Below are positions 24,160-33,158 of a stretch of DNA of 38,136 nt, one piece after another (positions within the stretch are counted from its first letter, which is position 1; every line of letters begins with the position of its first letter). Source of the DNA: Flavobacteriaceae bacterium (GTDB taxonomy: Bacteria > Bacteroidota > Bacteroidia > Flavobacteriales > Flavobacteriaceae); assembly GCA_013003555.1 (NCBI GenBank), contig JABDIV010000087.1, forward strand, positions 1 through 38,136, given 5' to 3'. A model generated the notes under the pieces. It ran no database searches. It saw only the letters and a program-made list of their open reading frames with translations, and had not been told where the DNA came from. Both the position numbers and the translations under genes were made by a program.

Positions 24160-25038
24160 ATGAAGTCTATTGACATTAATAATTTTGTTGTTACCGAAAA
24201 AGTTAAACTGAAAGAACGACCAACAAAAGTCAACCTGGAAGCAGATAAAAAGGAGATTGAAAAAGAACTCAGAACTGTTCGAAAAAAACTGGGCAAATTT
24301 CAGGACACCATCTATGCGCATGGAAAATATGCTGTTCTCGTGTGTATTCAGGGTATGGATACGGCTGGCAAGGATAGCATGATAAGAGAGGTCTTTAAAG
24401 ATTTTAATTCAAGGGGCGTCATAGTTCACAGTTTTAAAGTTCCAACCCCGCTTGAACTGAAACACGATTATCTTTGGCGGCATTATATCGCATTACCTGC
24501 AAGGGGTAAATTCGGTATATTTAACCGAACCCACTATGAAAATGTTCTTGTAACACGAGTACATCCTGAGTATATAATGGGCGAAAATATCCCAGGTGTG
24601 GAATCGGTTGATGATATTGATGATGCATTTTGGAACAAACGATTCGACCAAATCAATCAATTTGAAAAGCATATCGCCGATAACGGGATGATCATTTTTA
24701 AATTTTTTCTGCACCTCTCTAAAGACGAACAAAAATTCCGACTGCTTAGGCGATTGCGTCTCGAAGAGAAAAATTGGAAATTCTCGCCGGGCGATTTGAA
24801 GGAGCGAAAATTATGGGATGAATACCAGGCTTGCTACGAGGATGCGATAAACCGTACGTCAAAAGAACATGCGCCGTGGTATACGATCCCCGCTGATGAT
24901 AAAGCAACGGCACGCTATCTGGTTGCCCGGGTTTTATATGACCGCCTGATCACGTATACCGAAATTGAAGAGCCTGAGTTAGATGACGAGATAAAAGCAA
25001 ATATTGAATTGTATAAAAAACAGTTAGAACACGAATAG
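24160..25038 (+). CDS. ppk2: Polyphosphate kinase 2 family protein
   Basis: This 292-residue PPK2-type P-loop kinase has Walker A GMDTAGKD (65-72), then FKVPTPLELKHDYLWR with the second acidic site, and GKFGIFNRTHYENVLVTRVHPE. The lid segment is LRRLRLEEKNWKFSPGDLKER, followed by HAPWYTIPADDKATARYLVARVLYDRL. PPK2 enzymes transfer phosphate between polyphosphate and nucleoside mono- or diphosphates in the cytoplasm. The nucleotide preference (ADP/GDP versus AMP) cannot be told safely from sequence alone. It is monocistronic with a strong terminator. Confidence 0.93.
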   Translation: MKSIDINNFVVTEKVKLKERPTKVNLEADKKEIEKELRTVRKKLGKFQDTIYAHGKYAVLVCIQGMDTAGKDSMIREVFKDFNSRGVIVHSFKVPTPLELKHDYLWRHYIALPARGKFGIFNRTHYENVLVTRVHPEYIMGENIPGVESVDDIDDAFWNKRFDQINQFEKHIADNGMIIFKFFLHLSKDEQKFRLLRRLRLEEKNWKFSPGDLKERKLWDEYQACYEDAINRTSKEHAPWYTIPADDKATARYLVARVLYDRLITYTEIEEPELDDEIKANIELYKKQLEHE

Positions 25039-25120
25039 ATTAAACCATTTTATGTTTAGCGGGTCATAAGATTAGCGTTTTTAAACTGCAATAAAACGTT
25101 TTTCATGCAATGATGAAATT

Positions 25121-25151
25121 CCGGCCTGAAATTGATCAGGCCGGTTTTTTT
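25121..25151 (+). terminator. Strong intrinsic terminator after ppk2
   Basis: CCGGCCTGA (25121-25129), a 6-nt loop and TCAGGCCGG (25136-25144) form a perfect 9-bp GC-rich stem followed by seven T. It lies 83 nt past the ppk2 stop. Confidence 0.9.
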
Positions 25152-25212
25152 ATGATTTCTTTTGTATTTCGACCGGTTATGAAATATTATATTTATCCTT
25201 AAAATAAGCTTT

Positions 25213-26616
25213 ATGAAGCACATTTTCTTTCTGTTGCTCTTCCTTTCTGGTTTTTCAAACTTAGCGCAAACGGATGCCGAGTTAATTAAAACCATTTACA
25301 ACACCTCACTTACCGATGGCCATAGCTATCAGTGGCTTGACCATTTGTCAAACCAGATTGGCGGCCGATTATCGGGATCGTTAAACGCACAGCGAGCGGT
25401 GGAATACACACGTGATCAGTTAGACAGTATCGGATTAGATAAGGTTTGGCTGCAACCTGTAATGGTGCCCAAATGGGTAAGGGGAACGCCTGAATTTGCT
25501 TATATAGAAATTAAGCCTGGCGAAACGATTCCAGTAAATATCTGTGCTTTAGGTGGTTCCGTTGCTACCCCGCTTGAGGGCCTGAAAGCCGAAGTAATCG
25601 AAGTTCAAGGGATTGATGATTTGAAGCGTATGGATGCCTCCCAGATAAAAGGAAAATTGGTTTTTTACAACCGGCCGATGGATCCTACCCTGATAAATAC
25701 ATTTAGTGCCTATGGCGGTTGTGTCGATCAACGCTATGCCGGGGCCATGGAAGCCGGTAAACTTGGAGCGGCCGGAGTAATCGTTCGATCCATGTCACAC
25801 AAGTTAGATGATTTACCTCATACAGGTAGCATGAGTTATGGCGAATTACCAAATGCTCAGCGTATTCCGTCGGCAGCAATAAGTACCCAACATGCCGAAC
25901 TGCTGAGTGGTATGTTGAAACTAGATCCTAAAATTAAATTCTATTTTAAACAAAATTGCCGGCAGCTTAAAGATGTGCAATCGCATAACGTGATTGGTGA
26001 AATAACCGGGAGTGAATTTCCCAATGAGATCATCACCGTTGGAGGCCACCTGGATTCGTGGGATCTCGGTGATGGTGCACATGACGATGGCGCCGGATGT
26101 GTACAATCTATGGATGTGCTACGTTTGCTTAAAGAAAGCGGTATCAGGCCAAAAAGGACCATCCGTGTTGTATTGTTCATGAATGAAGAAAACGGATTAA
26201 GAGGTGCACGGAAATATGCAGAGGTTGCTAAACTTAAAGGTGAAAATCACGTATTCGCTTTGGAGAGTGATTCCGGTGGTTTTACCCCGAGAGGTTTTTC
26301 ATTTGACTGCAGCGACTCGAATTATCAGCATATCCTTAATTGGAAGCCACTGTTCGAACCCTACCTCATCCATTATTTTCAACGGGGTGGAAGCGGAGCC
26401 GATGTTGGGCCATTAAAGGGAAACAATAATGTTTTAGCCGGACTTCGTCCCGATACACAGCGTTATTTCGATCATCATCATGCAGCGAGCGACACCTTCG
26501 ATGCCGTTAATAAACGCGAGCTAGAATTAGGTGCGGCTACTATGACCGCACTGGTCTTCCTTGTCGATAAATATGGAATCAATCCAATCAATACAACGCA
26601 GCAACTAAAAGATTAA
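25213..26616 (+). CDS. Secreted M28-family aminopeptidase/carboxypeptidase with PA domain
   Basis: The product has 467 residues with a signal peptide ending NLAQ. A protease-associated (PA) domain is inserted at about 120-235 (GKLVFYNRPMD, GAAGVIVRSMSHKLDD, IPSAAISTQHAELL). The M28 catalytic domain follows with the co-catalytic zinc ligands in GGHLDSWDLG, AHDDGAGC, NEENGLRGA and HHAASDTFDAV, and a Glu-Ser-Asp stretch (ALESDSGGF) for the remaining ligand. It is related to plasma glutamate carboxypeptidase (PGCP)-like exopeptidases and should trim peptides outside the cytoplasm. The DinB-like gene follows after 3 bp, so they form an operon. Confidence 0.92.
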   Translation: MKHIFFLLLFLSGFSNLAQTDAELIKTIYNTSLTDGHSYQWLDHLSNQIGGRLSGSLNAQRAVEYTRDQLDSIGLDKVWLQPVMVPKWVRGTPEFAYIEIKPGETIPVNICALGGSVATPLEGLKAEVIEVQGIDDLKRMDASQIKGKLVFYNRPMDPTLINTFSAYGGCVDQRYAGAMEAGKLGAAGVIVRSMSHKLDDLPHTGSMSYGELPNAQRIPSAAISTQHAELLSGMLKLDPKIKFYFKQNCRQLKDVQSHNVIGEITGSEFPNEIITVGGHLDSWDLGDGAHDDGAGCVQSMDVLRLLKESGIRPKRTIRVVLFMNEENGLRGARKYAEVAKLKGENHVFALESDSGGFTPRGFSFDCSDSNYQHILNWKPLFEPYLIHYFQRGGSGADVGPLKGNNNVLAGLRPDTQRYFDHHHAASDTFDAVNKRELELGAATMTALVFLVDKYGINPINTTQQLKD

Positions 26617-26619
26617 CTT

Positions 26620-27201
26620 ATGAAATTCAAACTAATATTTCCAATTATAGCACTTGTTATTATGACGGCCAATGCACAAGATCAGAATCTGCCCTATTAT
26701 GAAATACCCGATTATCCCGAAAGCTATAACGCCTGTACGGTGGCCGCCCGAATGATTGACGGCCTCGGTTTTCGCTATTACTGGGCAACTGAAGGTTTGA
26801 CTGAAAAAGATCTGGCTTACAAACCCAGTGAATCTGGCCGGTCGACCGATGAAACCTTAGATCATTTATACGGTTTATCAAATTTTATAGTAACTACAGC
26901 TATGAAGAAACCTGTTGGGGCAAGGGAAGAGATTACAATGACTTCTGCTGAAAAACGAGCGGCTACATTAAGGAACTTTAAAACCGCCGCCGATATATTG
27001 CGAAATAGCACCGATCTCTCTCAGTTTAAAATTGTGATAAGCAGAGGAGAAAATACGAGCGAGTTCCCGTTCTGGAATAATATTAACGGGCCGATTGCCG
27101 ATGCGATTTGGCATTGCGGACAAGTTGTTGTCCTTAGGCGAGCGTCAGGTAACCCCTTTAATTCAAAAGTAAGTGTTTTTACCGGTACGGTAAGAAATTA
27201 A
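26620..27201 (+). CDS. Exported DinB-like four-helix protein
   Basis: The product has 193 residues with a signal peptide ending ANAQ. The body reads as a four-helix bundle of the DinB/YfiT type. The phrase TEGLTEKDLAYKPSESGRSTDETLDHLYGLSNF corresponds to the first helix pair with its conserved His, and GPIADAIWHCGQVVVLRRASGNP to the last helix, where a metal-binding His is expected. Most DinB-like proteins are cytoplasmic metal-dependent transferases acting with low-molecular-weight thiols; a secreted form next to an M28 peptidase is less usual. The role is unknown. It lies 3 bp after the M28 gene. Confidence 0.75.
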   Translation: MKFKLIFPIIALVIMTANAQDQNLPYYEIPDYPESYNACTVAARMIDGLGFRYYWATEGLTEKDLAYKPSESGRSTDETLDHLYGLSNFIVTTAMKKPVGAREEITMTSAEKRAATLRNFKTAADILRNSTDLSQFKIVISRGENTSEFPFWNNINGPIADAIWHCGQVVVLRRASGNPFNSKVSVFTGTVRN

Positions 27202-27248
27202 TAAACAGAGATTAATACTATAATTTAAATCAATTCAATTAAATCGTT

Positions 27249-27833
27249 ATGAAAAGACAATTATTCTTTTACGTCGCCCTGATGTTTATTTCTTCGGAAA
27301 TTATCGCGCAAACCTACAAAATCGATGCCGGTCACAGCAGCGTTCAGATTAACATTGAACGTTTTGGTGTTGTTGACGTAGTCGGTCGCTTTAAGGATGT
27401 AACAGGAACCATCACTTACAATGCCGAAAATCCAATGGAAACCTCGGCTGAATCAGTGATCAAGGTAGATAGCTACGACGCCAATAATATCGGTGGTGAG
27501 GATGCGGTTAAAAGTCAAGCTTTTCTCGATGCAGCTAATTATCCTGAAATTTCCTTCCGATCAAAAAAGGCTATGGAAAAAGACGGACAAATGTATCTCC
27601 TTGGTGATCTCACCATTCATGGTACCACTAATGAGATCGAATTACCGGTTTCCATTAAGGGGCCACTCTTAGATCTGCCTACACAGAAGATGTCAATAGC
27701 TTTTATGGCAAAGACAACAATAAACCGGCAGGATTATGGTGTTAGTTTTAACCGGCAACTACCCAATGGAACCAAAATCGTCGGTGATGAGGTCGATATA
27801 ACATTAACTGTTTTAGCCATTGAGGAAAAATAG
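27249..27833 (+). CDS. Secreted YceI-family protein (first of a tandem pair)
   Basis: The product has 194 residues with a signal peptide ending IIAQ and no lipobox, so it is soluble in the periplasm or secreted. The YceI beta-barrel spans about 22-190: YKIDAGHSSVQINIERFGVVDVVGRF, then ESVIKVDSYDANNIGGEDAVKSQAFLDAANYPEISFRSK, HGTTNEIELPVSI, and FNRQLPNGTKIVGDEVDITL. It likely binds a lipid or isoprenoid ligand. Its last 14 nt overlap the next YceI gene, which has a TTG start. Confidence 0.9.
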   Translation: MKRQLFFYVALMFISSEIIAQTYKIDAGHSSVQINIERFGVVDVVGRFKDVTGTITYNAENPMETSAESVIKVDSYDANNIGGEDAVKSQAFLDAANYPEISFRSKKAMEKDGQMYLLGDLTIHGTTNEIELPVSIKGPLLDLPTQKMSIAFMAKTTINRQDYGVSFNRQLPNGTKIVGDEVDITLTVLAIEEK

Positions 27834-28389
27834 ATTTCATCACATAATTTTATTTGTGCTTGTTCTTACCCTGGGAAGTTTATTTTCCAGGGCACAGACA
27901 GGCGTTTATACAATCGACGAAACCAGTTCTGATGTGCAGTTCAAGGTGACCCATCTGGGTGCATTTAAAGTTGACGGCGACTTCAAATCTTACCAGGGTG
28001 ATTTTCAATTCAGAGATGGTGTTCTTCAATCTTTGAAAGCAATTTTTGATGTTGCAAGCATTAATACCGATAATGAGGAACGGGATGATATTCTGTTAAC
28101 TGAACCTTATTTTGACATATCTGTCTTTCCGAGTATTGTTTTCAAGGCCGATACTATTGATACCGTAAACGATGAGTTGGTATTGAGTGGAAGCCTATCT
28201 ATTAAAGGGCAAGAAAGGCCATTATCATTTCCCATTTTATTCGAATATGATAGCCAGGAAGAGCGCATCATATTAAAGGGGGAGACGCAAATTAAACGTA
28301 AAGACTTTAATCTTGTTTTTGGCTCTATGAACGGACTTATAGGCAATAAAGTTAATATCACCGTTGAAATTGTTGCAGTAAAAAGCTAA
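27820..28389 (+). CDS. Secreted YceI-family protein (second of a tandem pair)
   Basis: The product has 189 residues if started at the TTG at 27820, which overlaps the preceding gene by 14 nt. No ATG precedes the hydrophobic core. The TTG start gives a complete signal peptide (basic RKNR, hydrophobic IILFVLVLTLGSLF, cleavage at SRAQ), so it is the best choice. The YceI domain is clear: YTIDETSSDVQFKVTHLGAFKVDGDF, DVASINTDNEERDDILLTEPYFDISVFPSIVFKA, LSIKGQERPLSFPI, and KDFNLVFGSMNGLIGNKVNITVEI. It is divergent in sequence from its neighbour, so the duplication is old. Its stop codon overlaps the stop of the convergent acylase gene. Confidence 0.87.
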   Translation: MRKNRFHHIILFVLVLTLGSLFSRAQTGVYTIDETSSDVQFKVTHLGAFKVDGDFKSYQGDFQFRDGVLQSLKAIFDVASINTDNEERDDILLTEPYFDISVFPSIVFKADTIDTVNDELVLSGSLSIKGQERPLSFPILFEYDSQEERIILKGETQIKRKDFNLVFGSMNGLIGNKVNITVEIVAVKS

Positions 28390-30473
28390 GGTTTCTTATT
28401 CTCAAATCCTATTTCGGTCCGCACTTCAACCCGTTTGGTATTCGCTTTAACATCGGCCTCATAAAACCAGGCATCTCTTAGCTCTTTTTTAGAAAACAAT
28501 TCCAGCTGATCACCAAAATTTGGTGAATCACTTTGAGTAGAATTACCATAGCTCAATAAGACTTTTGCGTTGACTTGATCACCAAATTCAATAACACCAA
28601 CCCAGGAATCGCCACCACCTACATATAAATTGTTTTCATCGGCTCCGCCGGGCCAGGCCACCCTGAAGACACCCATACCACCATCAATACCATTAGCTGG
28701 AAGGTTTTTATCATTGTATTTGATGCGATAATAATCGCCCCATGGTGTATCGAGGCTTCCAAATTTCCCTTCAACTTCAGCAACGGCCTGCTCTAAAAGT
28801 GCAATTGCACGATCTGGATCTGCAAGACCGTCAGGGGTGGTGTTAGGCGCTTTTATATCCCAGCCTTTAAGGTAATTGGAATTACGCCATACGTTAAACT
28901 TGTTCGCCCAACTGTAAAAAAGAAGCATTCCTTTGCTATCGGCATCGGCTTCGCGATCCCAATTTTCAAGTACAGTCTTCGCGCGCATTGCAGCTTCGGA
29001 ACCACTAGCATCAACAGCAGCAAACAAATCATCCAGGATGCGGTCGGCAAACTCAAGCCGGGTCGATAATTTATATCCAACCAATTCATCAAAGGTGATC
29101 GACTCGTCTTCGAGCAGCATCCGCGCCGAACGTTGCGGCCTGAATGCCATATTTCGTGGTGCCATATAACCGGGATAATCATCTGGATTCAATGTCAAAG
29201 GAATAGTGCTTGTCCAGGGTGGATCGTTAGCATTTTGAAGCCAGCCCTGAGTAGGGTTTTTGACCTTTGGGAGATCGGCATAATCGTGTACTTCGGTCCA
29301 GATATCATCCGATTTTCCACCGGGTATGATACGATCCCAATAATCCCAGCTGTCTTGCTTTCGCTTTGGAACCAATCCGTTAAAGAGATAGAAGATCTCA
29401 CCATTCTTGTCGGCATACATCACATTCCAGAAAGGGATCTGAGCCATTTTCAAAGCAGATTCAAATTCTTCGAAATTCGTGCTATTCAACATGCGCCACC
29501 ACTGGAGGAACATATTAGGGCGATCCATACCAACCATGCGAATGGCCAGGACCTTATTATCCTCACGTTTCACAACCGGACCATGCAAGGTTTTCATAAT
29601 GGTTATCTCCTTATCCAACAATGAATCTCCCTGCTTGATTTTTAGTGTCTTTTGGGTTACCTCGAAATCCTTTCGTTCACCGTCGAGTAAATAACCGCCA
29701 TCCTGTAGTTCGAGTTCATAAGTATCGGCATTATCGATGGTATTGTCGGTATGGCTCCAGCCAAGATTTTCGTTGAATCCAATGGCGATCCCCGGAAGTC
29801 CGACCAGGTTAGCACCATACATGTTCTTTCCGCTAAGGTTAAAGTGATATTCGGTAAAAAGGAACTCATTCCACCAGGGCAAATGTGGGTTTTGAACGAG
29901 CATGGCATTTCCAGAGGCCGAACGTTTGGGAGCGATGGCATAGGTATTCGATCCCATATCGGGCCATTGTTGAACGCGACCAAGGTCGCTTCCACCGATA
30001 AATCGCGTGAAGACCACATACATGCCGTGCATATTAACATCTTTTGTGGTAAGCGGAAGAACAGCTTTATTTTTTTCTTCTATTGTCTCCGGATGCGCAT
30101 CGGCATAGGCATTCAGTCCATCGACAAAGGAGGTGTAAATGGTTCTGAGTTCAGGATCCTGATTGGCTCCCCATTCATCTGCTAAGGCATCAAATCCAAG
30201 CGTATGAATGATCATGTCATTCTCGAGCTTCTCTGCACCCCAATATTCGGCACCACGACCGCGAGAAGCGCCATAAAGCTCCACAATTTTATTGGCATGA
30301 TTGTGCATTTGGGCCCAGCCCTGGGCAAAGAATAACTCCTCGAGGGAAGAGGCCTTTATATGAGGTACGCCATAGGTGTCCCAGGCGATTTCCGTTGGTT
30401 GCGAATCTTCTTTTTTACAGGAATATGAAATGATAAACAAGCTGAAGAGGAAGAGAACAAGAATTTTTTTCAT
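28386..30473 (-). CDS. Penicillin-acylase-family lipoprotein (Ntn hydrolase)
   Basis: The product has 695 residues with an SPII signal (SYSC, Cys19). It has the features of penicillin/cephalosporin/AHL acylases: EIAWDTYGVPHIKASSLEELFFAQGWAQMH near the N-terminus and the autocatalytic cleavage site MGSNTYAI, where Ser175 would become the N-terminal nucleophile of the beta chain. The beta chain contains NPHLPWWNEFLFTE, PGIAIGFNENLGWSHTDN and TQGWLQNANDPPW. The oxyanion-hole Asn and assisting residues are present in that region. Family members cleave acyl side chains from beta-lactams, acyl-homoserine lactones or N-acyl amino acids; the choice cannot be made here. It is monocistronic, and its TAG stop overlaps the convergent YceI TAA by 4 bp. 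Confidence 0.9.
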   Translation of the reverse strand: MKKILVLFLFSLFIISYSCKKEDSQPTEIAWDTYGVPHIKASSLEELFFAQGWAQMHNHANKIVELYGASRGRGAEYWGAEKLENDMIIHTLGFDALADEWGANQDPELRTIYTSFVDGLNAYADAHPETIEEKNKAVLPLTTKDVNMHGMYVVFTRFIGGSDLGRVQQWPDMGSNTYAIAPKRSASGNAMLVQNPHLPWWNEFLFTEYHFNLSGKNMYGANLVGLPGIAIGFNENLGWSHTDNTIDNADTYELELQDGGYLLDGERKDFEVTQKTLKIKQGDSLLDKEITIMKTLHGPVVKREDNKVLAIRMVGMDRPNMFLQWWRMLNSTNFEEFESALKMAQIPFWNVMYADKNGEIFYLFNGLVPKRKQDSWDYWDRIIPGGKSDDIWTEVHDYADLPKVKNPTQGWLQNANDPPWTSTIPLTLNPDDYPGYMAPRNMAFRPQRSARMLLEDESITFDELVGYKLSTRLEFADRILDDLFAAVDASGSEAAMRAKTVLENWDREADADSKGMLLFYSWANKFNVWRNSNYLKGWDIKAPNTTPDGLADPDRAIALLEQAVAEVEGKFGSLDTPWGDYYRIKYNDKNLPANGIDGGMGVFRVAWPGGADENNLYVGGGDSWVGVIEFGDQVNAKVLLSYGNSTQSDSPNFGDQLELFSKKELRDAWFYEADVKANTKRVEVRTEIGFENKKP

Positions 30474-30508
30474 AGGAAGTTGATTTAGCGAAGCCCTAAG
30501 TTATGAAA

Positions 30509-30883
30509 TTATTCAGGACGCTTAGAAAATTTGTTTTCAACGATGATGACCGTAATTATTCCAAGGGTATATGCAATAAGATCGCTGTAGCTAAATGTAT
30601 TTCCTAGGACGAGATTCGCCAGGGGATTGGCACGAAGATCAAAGCGATCAAGCACATTAAAAAATTGACCGATTTCAATACCGGTAGCGAAAATAAGGAC
30701 AATCCATGCCGCTAAAAGCGGTTTTAAATTGATAAAGCTTTTAATAAAGCAATAGAGCATGATAACCACCAGGAAATCCCCGAACGTATGACGTATAAAT
30801 CCACTTTTTAAGAAGGTCGCTATACAAACTTCTATCAACAAAATGAGGACAAATATTTTGAAATAATTTTTATTGAATCGCAT
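30509..30883 (-). CDS. DUF2809 membrane protein
   Basis: The start is set at ATG 30883 (MRFNKNYFK), preferred over an in-frame GTG at 30901. The product has 124 residues and about four hydrophobic helices. The DUF2809 hallmarks are EVCIATFLKSGFIRHTFGDFLVVIMLYCFIKSF, then GIEIGQFFNVLDRFDLRANPLANLVLGNTFSYSDLIAYTLGI. The family is short, integral to the inner membrane and of unknown function. It is downstream on the same strand as nothing obvious and 35 bp upstream of the acylase gene, so the two may be co-transcribed. Confidence 0.87.
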   Translation of the reverse strand: MRFNKNYFKIFVLILLIEVCIATFLKSGFIRHTFGDFLVVIMLYCFIKSFINLKPLLAAWIVLIFATGIEIGQFFNVLDRFDLRANPLANLVLGNTFSYSDLIAYTLGIITVIIVENKFSKRPE

Positions 30884-31009
30884 TCCGATTCTAAAATACA
30901 CAGAACCGATTAAATAACGATATCCGGCTGATTTAAATCATGTTTTTACTGCTTGATTTATGCGATCTTAATGCGTTGTAGGTAGAAGTATTAATTAAAA
31001 ACGAAGTTT

Positions 31010-31759
31010 ATGAATCCGACTGTAATATTTACCACCATTTTTCTTGTGTTCATCTTCTTGGGCATTCGTATCATATTTGAATACAAACGCGCCCTGAAAT
31101 TCCGATTCGGGAGATATGTTAAAACCCTAAATCCGGGATTCCGATGGATCATTCCTATTGTAGAGACCATTCAGATTGTCGATATCAGGGTGATTACCAT
31201 TAACATCGAATCACAGGAGGTCATGACCGAGGACAATGTTCCCAGCAGCATTGATGGTGTGGTATTCTTTAGGATTGTCGATCCGGAGAAAGCCGTATTG
31301 GAGGTTGAAGAATACCATTTTGCGATCACCCAGTTGTCCCAGGCTGCACTCAGGGATGTGTGCGGTAAGGTAGAGCTGGACACCATTTTATCAAAGCGCG
31401 AAGAAATGGGTCAGAATATTAAGGCAATTGTTGAGGTAGCTACCAAGGAGTGGGGTATTGAGATTATTGATGTTAAGATCAAGGATATTCAATTACCGCA
31501 GAATATGAAGCGTATGATGGCTAACCAGGCGGAAGCTGAACGTTCCCGACGAGCCAGGATTATTTTAGCTGAGGCCGAGGATCAAGCCGCCGGAATGCTA
31601 TTGGATGCCGGGCGGAAGATCGATAAATCGCCGTCGGCGATTAAGTTGAGATTATATCAAACCTTGTCGAATATAGCTGCAGAGAAGAATTCAACAATTT
31701 TGTTCCCGTTCCCTGAAGAGGTGTTACCAAGGAATACAAAAAAGGGAGAGGACCATTAA
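31010..31759 (+). CDS. Slipin/stomatin-like SPFH-domain membrane protein
   Basis: The product has 249 residues. An N-terminal membrane helix (5-22) precedes an SPFH/Band 7 domain (FEYKRALKFRFGRYVKTLNPGFRWIIPIVETIQIVDIR, then SQEVMTEDNVPSSIDGVVFFRIVDPEKA). The helical stalk follows (EWGIEIIDVKIKDIQLPQNMKRMMANQAEAERSRRARII), then a short C-terminal region. These proteins oligomerise into membrane microdomain scaffolds. No NfeD-type partner is next to it here, which distinguishes it from the usual slipin operons. It is possibly co-transcribed with the following lipoprotein, 52 bp downstream. Confidence 0.92.
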   Translation: MNPTVIFTTIFLVFIFLGIRIIFEYKRALKFRFGRYVKTLNPGFRWIIPIVETIQIVDIRVITINIESQEVMTEDNVPSSIDGVVFFRIVDPEKAVLEVEEYHFAITQLSQAALRDVCGKVELDTILSKREEMGQNIKAIVEVATKEWGIEIIDVKIKDIQLPQNMKRMMANQAEAERSRRARIILAEAEDQAAGMLLDAGRKIDKSPSAIKLRLYQTLSNIAAEKNSTILFPFPEEVLPRNTKKGEDH

Positions 31760-31811
31760 GCATTCAGAGAAAAATCCGTAATTTTCTATTTTCAAATTAA
31801 AATTCATACGG

Positions 31812-32357
31812 ATGAGACAGATAGCTATATTGGTCAGTATACTTTTCCTTTTTACTGGTTGTCAACCGGACACGAATAAAGCCGAACAGCAAAAAAATGA
31901 AGAAACTAAGGCTGCCTTTGAAAGAAATTCAGAAACAGTTCTTTCAATGTTAGCGTCTTTCGAAAATGAAAAACCAGATTATTCAATGCATGCCGACGAT
32001 TTTGTTTCCCGTGCTACTGGTTTTGGGGCAGAACAGGATTCTATTTTTCTCAAGGATGTTAAGTTAATGGATAAGATCAACCTCGAACGCTATGATTTTA
32101 AATTATTGACTAATCCACCGGTGTTGTTGCCCGGTGTCAATCCTGAAACCAACGAAATGGACGGCTCGGTCCGGTATTATGTGGATTGGGAGGTTTCGAA
32201 AGCGGCGACTGATTCTACTCCAGCCAGAAGTGGTATTGTTAAGATGTATCAATCGGTTGATTTTAACGAGGCGGGTAAGATAACATACGTGCAGACTTAT
32301 GGCGATTTTACCGGATTATTATTACATCTCAATAATCTGATCGGCAATGAAAATTAA
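31812..32357 (+). CDS. NTF2-like lipoprotein
   Basis: The product has 181 residues with an SPII signal (LFTGC, Cys17). A charged linker is followed by a compact alpha+beta domain. The helical part includes TVLSMLASFENEKPDYSMHADDFVSRATGFG, and the strands are MDGSVRYYVDWEVSK, ARSGIVKMYQSVDFNEAGKITYVQTYGDFTGLLLHL. The order of helices then a curved sheet resembles SnoaL/NTF2-like proteins, for which small exported Bacteroidota members are common. This assignment is moderately sure, and no catalytic residues are evident. Confidence 0.65.
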   Translation: MRQIAILVSILFLFTGCQPDTNKAEQQKNEETKAAFERNSETVLSMLASFENEKPDYSMHADDFVSRATGFGAEQDSIFLKDVKLMDKINLERYDFKLLTNPPVLLPGVNPETNEMDGSVRYYVDWEVSKAATDSTPARSGIVKMYQSVDFNEAGKITYVQTYGDFTGLLLHLNNLIGNEN

Positions 32358-32410
32358 TTTTAGAATTTTTTCGAATATTCTTGAAAATCTAAGTTGGTTT
32401 TATATCTGAT

Positions 32411-33154
32411 TCACTCATATTGAGTTTCTTCAATGATCTTATCTATGATGATTTCAGCTTCTTTTAAATCATCCAAATAAGTCAAAAGGCGGTATAAGGT
32501 GTCATCGACAAGGCTTTCGTATTCGATATCCTGAAAGATTTTAAGCTTATCATGCTTTAAAACTGACTTTGATTTCCAATTAAGTGGGCCATAATAGTCA
32601 ATATCCTTAAAGGGATAGTTTTTAGTGATGTAAGGCACCATATCATCTTCAACTTTAGAATCGAAACCTTCGAAGTTATCGATTGCGGATTTCATTATCC
32701 GGGACCATTGATGGATCAGGTCCTTAACATTTTTATTTCGCAATACCTGCAGCCTACCAGACTGGATAAGGTCGGAAATGGCATTTTCAGAAGGATTAAA
32801 ATTTTCAAATTCAACCGACTTAAAGATGAGGCTGTCGGTATTAATCGTTTTAAGCGTATCCTCGTTTTTTCCAATTAGCTCCATAATGATTATTCCGGCC
32901 TGGAAACTCCCCTCATTTTGACGTAAGACATTTATTAGGGCAGCCTTATTTTGTAAAAATTCATCATGAATGTTCTTTAGAATAGCCATTTCTTCAATAC
33001 GTTCCAGGCGGTTCTGGTTCCAGGTATTGATCTGGAGTGCGATTAAAATCCCTATAACCACTAACAGAATTTCGCCAATGGCGTATTTGAAATACTTTGA
33101 TGTTTTGTTTTCCATTAAAAGTGTTTTTCTAATATGACGAAAGAATTTGATCAT
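32411..33154 (-). CDS. DUF6090-like membrane-anchored protein, array member A
   Basis: The product has 247 residues. The shared N-terminal block is MIKFFRHIRKTLLMENKTSKYF (basic, cytoplasmic), then KYAIGEILLVVIGILIALQI (one membrane helix), then NTWNQNR. The rest is predicted to be extracytoplasmic and helical. The central family motif appears here as AISDLIQSGRLQVLRNKNV, the most divergent version, lacking the usual Asp after the Ile/Leu-x-x. It is the last gene of the array, 4 bp after member B. Its N-terminus is closest to member F (HIRKxLLMENKTSKYF). The function of this family is unknown. The DUF6090 name is from memory and should be checked. Confidence 0.8.
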   Translation of the reverse strand: MIKFFRHIRKTLLMENKTSKYFKYAIGEILLVVIGILIALQINTWNQNRLERIEEMAILKNIHDEFLQNKAALINVLRQNEGSFQAGIIIMELIGKNEDTLKTINTDSLIFKSVEFENFNPSENAISDLIQSGRLQVLRNKNVKDLIHQWSRIMKSAIDNFEGFDSKVEDDMVPYITKNYPFKDIDYYGPLNWKSKSVLKHDKLKIFQDIEYESLVDDTLYRLLTYLDDLKEAEIIIDKIIEETQYE

Positions 33155-33158
33155 AAAA

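Noticed and set aside
29133..29624. 163-codon open frame antisense to the penicillin acylase gene
   Set aside because: No family features and no promoter; it lies wholly within a conserved gene.
32358..32410. Weak inverted repeat (TAGA/TCTA with A and T runs) between the NTF2-like gene and the array
   Set aside because: The stem is short, AT-only and interrupted; not enough to call a terminator.
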